DNA of 19,361 nt from NCBI GenBank assembly GCA_905193995.1, contig CAJJQT010000007.1, forward strand, positions 1 through 19,361. Reading direction: 5' to 3'. The notes under the pieces were generated by a model. The model saw only the letters and a list, made by a program, of their open reading frames with translations, had not been told where the DNA came from and searched no databases. The stretch comes from an uncultured Porphyromonadaceae bacterium (GTDB lineage Bacteria; Bacteroidota; Bacteroidia; Bacteroidales; Muribaculaceae). The translations under genes were made by a program, and so were the position numbers. Within the stretch, counting starts at the first letter, position 1; each line of letters opens with the position of its first letter. Below are positions 7,118-14,345 of the stretch, one piece after another.

Positions 7118-10100
7118 ATGAAAAGCCGTCTGATCACATTTCTGCTATTCCTACTTGCCGCCGGGGCTCCCGCGCTCCGGGCTTATCCGACTTCCTACTA
7201 TACCACCTCATCGCGTCTGAGCAGCGGACATTGGGTCAAGATCGCCACCGATGCCGAGGGCATCTACCAGCTCACATACGACCAGCTCAAGGCAATGGGC
7301 TTCGACGATCCGTCGAAAGTGCAGGTCTACGGATACGGCGCCACACAGTTCGCCGACAATCTGTTCACGACCCGCGCCCCCGACGATATCAAGCCGACGG
7401 CCACCCTCCATACTGCCGACGGCCGCATCCTGTTCTTCGGTCAGGGCGACGTGTCGGTCTGGGTCAACTCGGTCACCGGCAGCGAGGCATCGCGCTTCAA
7501 TGTACGCCGCAACTACTACGACACCCGCTCATATTACTTTCTGAGCGACTCCGAAGGCGCCGCGGCTCTGCCCTGCAAGAGCGAGACGCAGGCCTCGGCC
7601 GACCTCGCTCCGCTCGACTTCCATTTCCATCTCGATTACTTCGAGGACGAGGTCCAGACTCCCATCAACGGCGGCGTCGGCTATCACGGTGCCGAGGTCA
7701 AGGCCGGCGACAACATCCCCTACAGCGTGCGCATCCGCAACTTCAGGCCGACCGATGCTTATTCCAACGGCATATTCAACTACTTCGTAGCCATCTCGGC
7801 CAAGAGTTCCGTCAAGCTGTCGGTCACTATGGAGGGCGAAGCTGATAAGGAGTCCGAGTACCACACCTCGGCCTGGTCGATCGCTGACGGCGAGTACACC
7901 GCTTACAATGATGCCCGCGGCTCTCTGACATTTACAGGCTCCGAGTCGAAGCCACTTGCCGACACCGAACTCAGGTTTACCGTCGACATCCCCTCAGTAA
8001 CGCTCCGCTATGCCGCTCCCGACCGCGCGGCAGTGCGTTATCCCCGCGCCAACATCATCGATGACACCGATCCGATGCTCATCATCAACTATCCCCGCGC
8101 CGAATCGCAGGAGGGCCGTCAGGTCGTATTCTCGGAAGTAAACTCGGCCGATGAGCTTATGGTATGGTGCATCGACAACCTCACCGAGATCGCGGCCTAT
8201 CCGACCACCTACGACGCCGGGTCGCGCACTCTGTCGTATGTCCTTCCCGAGAGCTACACGCGCCGCAGCGTGGTCTTCCGGCCTTCGGCTACATATCCCG
8301 CGCCTACGGTCGTCGGCGACGTCCCCGCGCAGAACCTCCACGGCTCCGCTACGCCCGACATGCTCATCATCACCGTGCCGGAGTATCTCGAGCCGGCGCG
8401 CCGCCTGGCCGAGGCACACACCCTATACCAGGGCCTGTCGGTGAAGGTTGTGCTGCAGGACGAGATTTTCAATGAGTTCTCATCCGGCGCCCGCGACGCC
8501 ATGGCCTACCGCCGCTATGCCAAGATGTACTACGACCGTCGTCCCGAGAAGTTCAGGTACATGCTCATATTCGGCCCCTGCAACTACGACAACCGGTCGA
8601 TCGAGGTGGCTCACCTCGACCGTGTGCTCACCTACCAGAACACGCTCGAACGCCAGTCCGCCAGCACCATCACCAACTATGCGTCGGACAACTATTTCGC
8701 CATGTTGGCCGACGACTACAACCATGACAATATCCATCTGCGCGCCTACAGCATCGCCGTTGGCCGCGTGCCGGCCACTACGCCCGCCCAGGCCAACGAC
8801 TATGTCGACAAGGCCATCCGGCACCTGCGCTCAGCGCCCGACTACCGCGCATACGGCCGCGCGCTGCTCTGCGCCGGCGAGGGCGACCGCAACACTCACC
8901 TCAACCACTCCGTCGAAGTGGCCGACACCATGCGCACATACCGGCCCGACTTCACGTTCATCAACGTGCCCGACCAGCTCTATCGCGAGAGGGGTATCGA
9001 CGTGGCCAACAGCGCCTACCGCGACATCGTGCGTCAGGAACTCCAGCGCGGCGTAGGCTATTTCTCCTACAGCGGTCACGGCGATCCCAACTTCATCGGC
9101 GACCAGCATCAGTGGGACCGAACCTTCGCTGCGTCAGTGAAGTACGATGTGATGCCGATGGTCATGTTCTCGAGCTGCGATCAGTACTGCTACGACCGAA
9201 ACCTCAATTGCCTCATCGAAGCGATGCTCTTCGCTCCCGAAGGCGGCTGTCTCGCCGGCGTGGGTGCTTCGCGCAGCGTATACATCTCATACAACCAGCT
9301 GTCGTGCGTATCGCTGGCACGCGCCTATGCCGAGGCCCGTCCGGGCGACACCTACGGTGACATTTACGTCCGCTCGCGGCAGCACGTGCTGCAGATGCGC
9401 GCCGACGGTAAGATCCCGACGCCTGACGAAGCCCTGGTCAACACACTGATCTATAATCTGGCCGGCGATCCGGCTCTGCCGGTCTACGCGCCCGAATGCT
9501 CGGCTGTCGTGGCTGAGATCGACGGCCGCGATCCGGCCGACGGCGCCATCGAGGTGAAGCCCCTGAAGCCATTCCACGTCAAGGGCTCTGTCACCGGCGC
9601 CGACGGCAGCACCGACACCGGCTTCAACGGTAAGGTCACCGTGCGCATCCTGGCAGCACCGGTCACTGCCGAGACATACAATACCCGCAATGAGGACAAC
9701 TATGAGCCGGCCACCGTCACCCAGCAGTTCGTAACGCTTGTCGACGTCGAGACAGACGTCCGCGACGGCCGCTTCGACGCCGTCATAAACACTCCCGTGC
9801 CGTCGCCCGTAGGCGACAACCGGCTGATTGTATATGCTATCGACGACGCCACAGGCCGCACCGCCCTCGCATCGCTCTCCGGCCTTACCGTCGGCGATTT
9901 CGTTCCTGACGACTATACCGAGGCCGACTTCGCCGCTCCCGAGATCATTCAGTTCTATGCCGGCGACGCCGACTTTGTCTCGGGATCCGAGATGCAGGCC
10001 GTGGTGCCCGTCACCGCTGTCATCGACCCCTCGGTCTGCGGCCTCGACTTCAGCGAAAACGGTATCGCCACGCGCACGTCGATCTCCGTCGACGGTCTGC

Positions 10101-10549
10101 GCACCGTCGATCGCCTCGACCGCTTCGTCCGCCGCAACGACGACGGCACCGTGACACTCGCCACCACTGTCGACGGCCTCTCCGAGGGTGTCCACTCGCT
10201 CACGCTCACCGTGGTCAGCAACGCCGGGCGCCTCGACCGCTCGACCATCGACTTCGTCGTCGTAAGCCGCCTCGACCGTCCTTCGGTCGAGACTGACGAC
10301 GCCCTGGCCCGTGAAAGCGCCACCTTCGACCTCACTCCGGCCACCGGCAGCGCCAACACCCTGCTCATCACCGACAGCCACGGCAACACCGTCCGCCGCG
10401 TCTCCGGCGTTAAATTCCCCTATACCTGGGACCTCAACGACACGGCCGGCAATCCCGTCGCCGACGGTCAGTACACCGTCACGGCCCTCATCCGCGACGG
10501 CCAGGACTACACCCACTCCTACCCCGCAACGGTCGTCGTCCTGCGCTGA
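7118..10549 (+). CDS. porU: Type IX secretion system sortase PorU (C25 gingipain-like)
   Basis: PorU is the outer-membrane cysteine peptidase that removes the C-terminal signal of type IX cargo and joins the cargo to A-LPS. The ATG at 7118 opens a clear signal peptide (MKSRLITFLLFLLAAGAPALRA), preferred over a GTG at 7073 that would prepend 15 residues. Length is 1143, close to the P. gingivalis protein (1158). The C25 peptidase core shows the catalytic His in YSGHGDPN (His654) and Cys in FSSCDQYC (Cys687). Their spacing of 33 equals that of His657/Cys690 in P. gingivalis PorU as I recall it. The last ~70 residues form a FlgD-like Ig fold (ITDSHGNTVRR to GQYTVTALIRDGQ). No other secretion component is in the window. 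Confidence 0.93.
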   Translation: MKSRLITFLLFLLAAGAPALRAYPTSYYTTSSRLSSGHWVKIATDAEGIYQLTYDQLKAMGFDDPSKVQVYGYGATQFADNLFTTRAPDDIKPTATLHTADGRILFFGQGDVSVWVNSVTGSEASRFNVRRNYYDTRSYYFLSDSEGAAALPCKSETQASADLAPLDFHFHLDYFEDEVQTPINGGVGYHGAEVKAGDNIPYSVRIRNFRPTDAYSNGIFNYFVAISAKSSVKLSVTMEGEADKESEYHTSAWSIADGEYTAYNDARGSLTFTGSESKPLADTELRFTVDIPSVTLRYAAPDRAAVRYPRANIIDDTDPMLIINYPRAESQEGRQVVFSEVNSADELMVWCIDNLTEIAAYPTTYDAGSRTLSYVLPESYTRRSVVFRPSATYPAPTVVGDVPAQNLHGSATPDMLIITVPEYLEPARRLAEAHTLYQGLSVKVVLQDEIFNEFSSGARDAMAYRRYAKMYYDRRPEKFRYMLIFGPCNYDNRSIEVAHLDRVLTYQNTLERQSASTITNYASDNYFAMLADDYNHDNIHLRAYSIAVGRVPATTPAQANDYVDKAIRHLRSAPDYRAYGRALLCAGEGDRNTHLNHSVEVADTMRTYRPDFTFINVPDQLYRERGIDVANSAYRDIVRQELQRGVGYFSYSGHGDPNFIGDQHQWDRTFAASVKYDVMPMVMFSSCDQYCYDRNLNCLIEAMLFAPEGGCLAGVGASRSVYISYNQLSCVSLARAYAEARPGDTYGDIYVRSRQHVLQMRADGKIPTPDEALVNTLIYNLAGDPALPVYAPECSAVVAEIDGRDPADGAIEVKPLKPFHVKGSVTGADGSTDTGFNGKVTVRILAAPVTAETYNTRNEDNYEPATVTQQFVTLVDVETDVRDGRFDAVINTPVPSPVGDNRLIVYAIDDATGRTALASLSGLTVGDFVPDDYTEADFAAPEIIQFYAGDADFVSGSEMQAVVPVTAVIDPSVCGLDFSENGIATRTSISVDGLRTVDRLDRFVRRNDDGTVTLATTVDGLSEGVHSLTLTVVSNAGRLDRSTIDFVVVSRLDRPSVETDDALARESATFDLTPATGSANTLLITDSHGNTVRRVSGVKFPYTWDLNDTAGNPVADGQYTVTALIRDGQDYTHSYPATVVVLR

Positions 10550-10565
10550 CCCGCCCCGCAACACA

Positions 10566-10600
10566 GAAGAGGCTGCCCCGATTCCCGAGGCAGCCTCTTC
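10566..10600 (+). terminator. Hairpin terminator after porU
   Basis: GAAGAGGCTGCC at 10566-10577 pairs perfectly with GGCAGCCTCTTC at 10589-10600 across an 11-nt loop, starting 17 bp after the porU stop. Only a weak T content follows (GGCTATTTGAG), so it may stop transcription inefficiently or also act from the other side. It marks the end of the rex-FAH-like-porU unit. Confidence 0.75.
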
Positions 10601-10817
10601 GGCTATTTGAGCCGTTGCTGTCGTCAATCCCTCCTCACGGAATATAGCTCAGGAAGGTGTTGCAGAATTTATATATTACGGCAACCTATAGGGGCGTTGC
10701 TTTGTGACGTATGAATTAATACTCTGTAATTCAGAACAATAACTTGCACATCGCAAAGCAATTTCCCTACAAACTTGCGGTTCTGCTCCCCCCTAGGCAC
10801 TGAAGGCTGAGACCTGA
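10601..10817. other. Non-coding stretch and left margin of the AT-rich island
   Basis: Between the two hairpins I see no convincing gene. Base composition shifts from GC-rich to AT-rich near 10655-10670. A short minus-strand frame here overlaps the lipoprotein gene's end in another frame and has no family features. No tRNA, integrase or clear attachment repeat was recognised. Confidence 0.5.
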
Positions 10818-10818
10818 A

Positions 10819-10865
10819 AAAGAAAAGTCCATAACAATGCTGATTCTTTTTCAGCAAAGTTATGG
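10819..10865 (-). terminator. T-tailed hairpin terminator for the lipoprotein/toxin unit
   Basis: On the minus strand CCATAACTTTGCTGA (10865-10851) pairs with TCAGCATTGTTATGG (10843-10829), with a small internal mismatch and a 7-nt loop. ACTTTTCTTTTT follows at once. It lies about 40 bp after the lipoprotein stop and has the form of a rho-independent terminator. Confidence 0.7.
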
Positions 10866-10904
10866 CCTGTATGATGTGTGCGAAATGACGCGGATGGTAT
10901 CTGA

Positions 10905-11363
10905 TTATTGCAGTAAACGAACGAATTCGATGGTTCTGCCCTCTATTGAAGTTGGATATCCTGAAGAACCTTTCCAAACCATTTTTGACGATGTAAGAAT
11001 GCTTATGATGTAATTTTCTTCAAAGAAATCAGGGTCATCATAAGTCATTCCAAGAGGCCATATAGATATGTCAAGTATACCATTATTGTTTTGAGGACCA
11101 TAGGCATGCCATTCATATTTACGGATAGGAATTTCTTCTACCATACTTCCATTTGTATGAAGATACTTGACTTCAAGTATGCCTTGGTTATCAAAATCCT
11201 TTATGGTTTCAAAAGCGTATATAGCGGTATATCCTAAATTGTCTTTTGCGACCACTTCCCAAGTGCCTTTAATCAATGCGGGGTTTAATTCTTCGTAGTC
11301 ATTATTACAGCTGCTGAGTACTAGAATAAAGAATGGAAGCAATAAATACAGGAGTTTGTTCAT
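10905..11363 (-). CDS. Lipocalin-like lipoprotein
   Basis: The 152 residues begin with a lipoprotein signal peptide (MNKLLYLLLPFFILVLSSC) with lipobox LSSC and lipidated Cys19. The mature part starts NNDYEELNP and continues LIKGTWEVVA, the opening typical of small Bacteroidetes lipocalin-like lipoproteins in which a GxW strand starts a beta barrel. Alternating strands follow, ending TIEFVRL. It should sit in the periplasm or on the outer membrane; the ligand is unknown. The start is 9 bp after the toxin stop, so it reads as the third gene of the toxin-antitoxin transcript. The gene is AT-rich, unlike the flanking chromosome, which suggests transfer. I am sure of the lipoprotein, less sure of the lipocalin-like fold. 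Confidence 0.75.
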   Translation of the reverse strand: MNKLLYLLLPFFILVLSSCNNDYEELNPALIKGTWEVVAKDNLGYTAIYAFETIKDFDNQGILEVKYLHTNGSMVEEIPIRKYEWHAYGPQNNNGILDISIWPLGMTYDDPDFFEENYIISILTSSKMVWKGSSGYPTSIEGRTIEFVRLLQ

Positions 11364-11372
11364 AAGATTGGT

Positions 11373-11924
11373 TTATTCTTCGATTTCCTCTAAGTCAAAG
11401 AACAAGAGCTTTGTGTAATCGGTGTCGGCTTCTTTGCTCAAAGGGAGAAAGTTGTTTTTCAGATAAAAAGGGACTGCGTCTGAATATGCATCTACTGTCA
11501 GGAATCTGCATCCGGTCTTGTTGTCTATGACAAAATAGGATTTGATGAAGTCAAGGATAAAAGTTCCCAGCGATTGGCCTTTGGCTGAGACATCAATTCC
11601 GAGACGGCAGATTTTAGCAGCCGGATAACTTTTCAGACGCTTTTCGTTTATGAAACGTTTCTTGCGGAAGCGGTTGAACTCAGTCTTGTTTTCAAAATCG
11701 GATATCGAAACACGGTCATTGGCGAGGCTGAAGAACCCTGCCACTTTGTGAGAATCGCGAGTTTCGATAACATAGCTAACTGCCAAACGAGCTTGACGAT
11801 ATAACACAGATTCATTGAGGATGAAATCGTTAAGGTCTTCATCTCCACAATCAAATGCCCCGACTTTCTCGTTCTTGGAGAGTCGGCGTATCTGGTATTT
11901 TTTCGCAATCTCGTCTGTCGTCAT
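11373..11924 (-). CDS. GNAT acetyltransferase, probable TacT-like toxin
   Basis: Toxins of this kind acetylate the amino group of aminoacyl-tRNA and stop translation. From the ATG at 11924 the protein has 183 residues. The N-terminal FDCGDEDLNDFI (residues 24-35) is a hallmark of the TacT/KacT group. VAGFFSLA (61-68) is strand 4, and motif A RLGIDVSAKGQSLGTFIL (107-124) holds the acetyl-CoA loop KGQSLG. The expected catalytic tyrosine lies in VPFYLKNNF (Tyr154). A longer in-frame start at 11993 would run across the upstream gene in another frame; I prefer 11924, 4 bp after that gene's stop. Gene order and spacing are those of a type II toxin-antitoxin pair. Composition is AT-rich. Substrate tRNA is not predictable. 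Confidence 0.8.
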   Translation of the reverse strand: MTTDEIAKKYQIRRLSKNEKVGAFDCGDEDLNDFILNESVLYRQARLAVSYVIETRDSHKVAGFFSLANDRVSISDFENKTEFNRFRKKRFINEKRLKSYPAAKICRLGIDVSAKGQSLGTFILDFIKSYFVIDNKTGCRFLTVDAYSDAVPFYLKNNFLPLSKEADTDYTKLLFFDLEEIEE

Positions 11925-11928
11925 GAGA

Positions 11929-12081
11929 TTATTTGACAAACATAGACATAGCTGCGAGATAGTTGGCTTCTCGCCGCTTTTTGTCTTCGGCATTTTCGCG
12001 TGGAGGATTCTTCATCCTCTGCTCGAAACGCCGTGCATCATCACCGAATAGAATCGGGGTCTCTTTTATTGGTCGTGCCAT
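11929..12081 (-). CDS. Small candidate antitoxin of the GNAT toxin
   Basis: This 50-residue protein starts at the ATG at 12081 (MARPIKETPILFG) and is highly charged: a basic head, then a helix-prone stretch (DDARRFEQRMKN, RENAEDKKRREANYL) and a hydrophobic tail (AAMSMFVK). Proteins beginning MARPIKxTP next to GNAT genes are common in Bacteroidetes. It is shorter than the usual ~90-residue DUF1778 partner and I see no clear ribbon-helix-helix signature, so the DNA-binding mode is open. A longer in-frame version starting at 12135 would run through the -7 box at 12111-12118 and is unlikely. It ends 4 bp before the toxin start. The antitoxin role is inferred from position and resemblance. Confidence 0.65.
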   Translation of the reverse strand: MARPIKETPILFGDDARRFEQRMKNPPRENAEDKKRREANYLAAMSMFVK

Positions 12082-12094
12082 TTTTTTGAGAGAG

Positions 12095-12145
12095 TTAACG
12101 TTTTCGATTACAAAGTTACAACAAATTTTTGACATTCAACGTTTT
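12095..12145 (-). promoter_or_regulatory. Promoter with flanking AACGTT repeats, toxin-antitoxin unit
   Basis: The minus strand carries a -7 box TAACTTTG at 12118-12111, 29 bp before the antitoxin ATG. A GTTG/TTGA element about 18 bp upstream may stand for -33. The plus strand shows two copies of T(T/C)AACGTTTT, at 12095-12104 and 12136-12145, 41 bp apart (about four helical turns), one on each side of the -7 box. AACGTT is itself a palindrome. This could be an operator for autoregulation; that is inference. Confidence 0.45.
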
Positions 12146-12159
12146 TCTGCTCTTTATTT

Positions 12160-12248
12160 CAAAGGAATACTTCGAGGGTGTTGACGCGGAAGATTCGGTC
12201 GCATATCTTGCAGCATTCGCCGGAGGAAAGTATCATCAGATAAAATAG
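12160..12248 (+). pseudogene. Possible 3' remnant of a truncated gene at the island edge
   Basis: Where base composition turns from AT-rich to balanced, the plus strand has an open frame reading KEYFEGVDAEDSVAYLAAFA then GGKYHQIK and a TAG at 12246-12248. It has no usable start and runs upstream into AT-rich sequence. It could be the end of a host gene cut by entry of the AT-rich island. A 25-residue minus-strand frame with CCKIC (12159-12236) competes for the same bases, and no family is recognised for either, so this is a weak call. Confidence 0.2.
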
Positions 12249-12251
12249 ACG

Positions 12252-12287
12252 GAAAGACGCCTGCGGCAGTGTCCGCAGGCGTCTTTC
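12252..12287 (-). terminator. Strong hairpin terminator after the SIS gene
   Basis: GAAAGACGCCTGCGG (12252-12266) pairs perfectly with CCGCAGGCGTCTTTC (12273-12287) around a 6-nt loop. The hairpin begins 26 bp after the SIS stop, and on the minus strand CCGTCTATTTTATC follows. It ends the ROK-MFS-SIS unit and may also insulate the neighbouring toxin-antitoxin unit. Confidence 0.8.
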
Positions 12288-12312
12288 GGGTTGATATAGA
12301 TTGATTCGGGGA

Positions 12313-13074
12313 TCAGAGGACTTTGACGCGGCGCTTGTATTCGTCGATGGCGGCGTCGAGGCGTTCGTGGGCTGTGGTGTCGCCGGGCACGTTGTGGCTC
12401 GGGTGGATGTAGAGCTTCACGCCGCGCTCCTCGAGGATCTCGGCCACGGTGGTGATGGTCATCCATACGAGGGTGACGAAGCCGAGGGTCGACAGCGGGC
12501 CGACCTTGTCGAAGTGCTTCTTCATGGGCACGGATGCGTCGACCAGAGGCACGCACGAGTCAACGACGATGTCGGCGATCTGGAACAGGTTCTTGCCCGA
12601 CGAGTGGCGCGACTTCTTGTCGCCGGTTGCGCCGGCCGAGCCGTATACGATCACCTTCATGCCCTTCTTCTTGGCTTCAAGAGCCACATCGATATTGACG
12701 GCGTTGATGCCGGTGTGCGAGAAGATCCACAGGCAGTCGTCGGTCGAGAAGTCGTAGTTCTTCATGATTTCCTGGCCGTAGCCTTCGGTGCGCTCCAGGA
12801 AGAGGAACTGATGGATACCCATCTGGCCGATGATCTGGGTGAAGAACGTAAGGGGCATCTCGCACAGGGGGTGGAAGCCTACGAAGCTGCCGATGCGGGG
12901 GTACATTTCCTCGACGGGTATGGTGGCGTGGCCGCAGCCGAAGGTGTGGACCCAGCGGCCCTTTTCGATTGAATCTGCCATTACTTCGGCGGCTTTGCGT
13001 ACATTTTCGAGCTGGCTGGCCTCGATGGTGTTCATCAGGCCGTGGGCGTTTTCAAGCCATTGTTTTGCTAACAT
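12313..13074 (-). CDS. SIS-domain sugar isomerase-like protein (UPF0309 type)
   Basis: SIS domains bind phosphosugars, as isomerases, etherases or regulators. The 253 residues follow the UPF0309 pattern: a helical lead with QLENVRKAAEVMADSIEKG, then WVHTFGCGHATIPVEEMYPRIG (residues 41-62 in two parts, FGCGH standing for the usual FGTGHS). Next come LERTEGYGQEIM, FSHTGINAVNIDVALEAKKKGMKVI for the usual ISxSGRNxxPIEMAxxAK, SRHSSGKNLFQIADIVVD, and a closing HPSHNVPGD. The usual serine of ISNSG is replaced by His-Thr (FSHTG). It is the last gene of the unit, 48 bp after the MFS gene. The partner ROK kinase suggests a phosphorylated sugar substrate. The exact reaction cannot be read. Confidence 0.82.
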   Translation of the reverse strand: MLAKQWLENAHGLMNTIEASQLENVRKAAEVMADSIEKGRWVHTFGCGHATIPVEEMYPRIGSFVGFHPLCEMPLTFFTQIIGQMGIHQFLFLERTEGYGQEIMKNYDFSTDDCLWIFSHTGINAVNIDVALEAKKKGMKVIVYGSAGATGDKKSRHSSGKNLFQIADIVVDSCVPLVDASVPMKKHFDKVGPLSTLGFVTLVWMTITTVAEILEERGVKLYIHPSHNVPGDTTAHERLDAAIDEYKRRVKVL

Positions 13075-13122
13075 AGTTGTTTGTTGATTGATTGGTTGTT
13101 ATTGAATTATAGGATATCTGTT

Positions 13123-14307
13123 TCATGATTGTCCGGTTCGGGCAGTGTCCGCGCGTCCGCAGTAGCCTGCGTAGACGGCGAACAGAAGTACCATGGCGGC
13201 TACTGAGCCGATGGCTATCCACGGGAAAGCAGCAGCTCCGACGGCTCCGGTGAGAGCGTTGAGGACGGTCTGGCCGCAGAGTGCCACCACCAGCGCCACG
13301 CTGAACGCCGTGCCCGACAGGGCGGCGAAGCGTTCGCCCAGAATGCCTAAAATCACCGGGAAAGTGGCTGCCAGGCCGGCGCCCACGAGTGCCATCGCCC
13401 CCATCACGCCCATGGCCGATGGCTGAGTCAGCAGGGCCGTGTAGCCCGCTGCGGCGATACCGAGCGAGAGCAGCAGCACGCGCCGCGGCTCAAGCCGTGT
13501 GAACAGGAAGCCCTGCAGCAGGCGTGCGGCCGTCAGGCCTATGAGCATCGACGTGAGCGCCATCTGTGCGGCTCCGTCGCTCAGTGTGCCCGAAGCAAGG
13601 TAGGTGGCTGTCCAGTTGTTGGTTATGCCCTCTGTGCCGCTCTGGAAGAAAAGCACGAAGGCCAGCAGAAGCATCACCGGGCTGGTGATGACCCGTGCGG
13701 CGTCCTTCAGCGGGAAGCCCTGCGGCTGCTTTGGCGCAGGGAAGCGCATCGCCAGGCACACGGATATGCCGGCGGCCATTATGATGCTGATGCCGACGAG
13801 CACCTCGCGATAGCTGTATGAGGCCTCGAGCGTGGCCAGCAGTGTCGGGATGGTCAGCGCGCCCAGCCCGTAAAATACGCCCAGGAAGCTCAGGCGCGAG
13901 TTGCGGCGCGAGCCGTCGTAGATGTCGGATACGAGGGCGTTGGTCTCGCCGTTGAGCACGCCGCCGCCGAAGCCGATGGCCGCGATCGACCAGCGCATGG
14001 CGCCGACGCTTTCGCCGAAAGCCAGCCCCAGCACGCCGGCGAGCACCAGGATGCAGTTGCCGACCAGCATGATCTTGTGGCCGAAGCGGTCGACCACCGG
14101 GCCGAATACCAGCGAGCCGCCGAGCATCGCAACGGGCAACAGTGTGGCCAGCGAAGTGATCTCGCTCTCGCTCAGGCCGAATGTAGCCGTCAGCGTGGGC
14201 AGCATCGCCCCCAGGGTGATCATCGATACCCCGAAGAAGCACATGCCGATGCACGCGGCCGTAAACACGGCCCCTTTGCTGTATGTCTTTGCTTTATTAT
14301 CTTTCAT
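13123..14307 (-). CDS. MFS sugar transporter
   Basis: This is a 394-residue inner-membrane protein with about twelve hydrophobic segments. The conserved loop between helices 2 and 3 is GPVVDRFGHKIMLVG (near residues 69-83), the standard GxxxDRxGxK motif of the major facilitator superfamily. GGGVLNGETNALVSD (near 114-128) resembles the helix 4-5 region of the FucP/GlcP-like group of sugar-proton symporters. A second-half loop (FTRLEPRRVLLL) is also present. It lies between a ROK kinase gene (38 bp upstream) and a SIS gene (48 bp downstream), so it probably imports the sugar that they process. The substrate is not determinable. No disruption is seen. Confidence 0.85.
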   Translation of the reverse strand: MKDNKAKTYSKGAVFTAACIGMCFFGVSMITLGAMLPTLTATFGLSESEITSLATLLPVAMLGGSLVFGPVVDRFGHKIMLVGNCILVLAGVLGLAFGESVGAMRWSIAAIGFGGGVLNGETNALVSDIYDGSRRNSRLSFLGVFYGLGALTIPTLLATLEASYSYREVLVGISIIMAAGISVCLAMRFPAPKQPQGFPLKDAARVITSPVMLLLAFVLFFQSGTEGITNNWTATYLASGTLSDGAAQMALTSMLIGLTAARLLQGFLFTRLEPRRVLLLSLGIAAAGYTALLTQPSAMGVMGAMALVGAGLAATFPVILGILGERFAALSGTAFSVALVVALCGQTVLNALTGAVGAAAFPWIAIGSVAAMVLLFAVYAGYCGRADTARTGQS

Positions 14308-14345
14308 GGATGTTGTTTATAAGATAGTTGTATGTCCTTATATAT

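Noticed and set aside
9287..10627. A 446-residue open frame antisense to the end of porU
   Set aside because: High-GC coding DNA commonly leaves the opposite strand open. Its translation is low-complexity (Val, Gly, Asp-rich) with no domain, and porU is certain here.
11373..11993. A longer start for the acetyltransferase at 11993
   Set aside because: It would cover much of the antitoxin in another frame, and the FDCG hallmark sits at the normal distance from the ATG at 11924.
10656..12183. GGTGTTG at 10656-10662 and 12177-12183, a possible duplication flanking the AT-rich island
   Set aside because: Seven bases shared between two such margins is close to chance, and no integrase or transposase is present.
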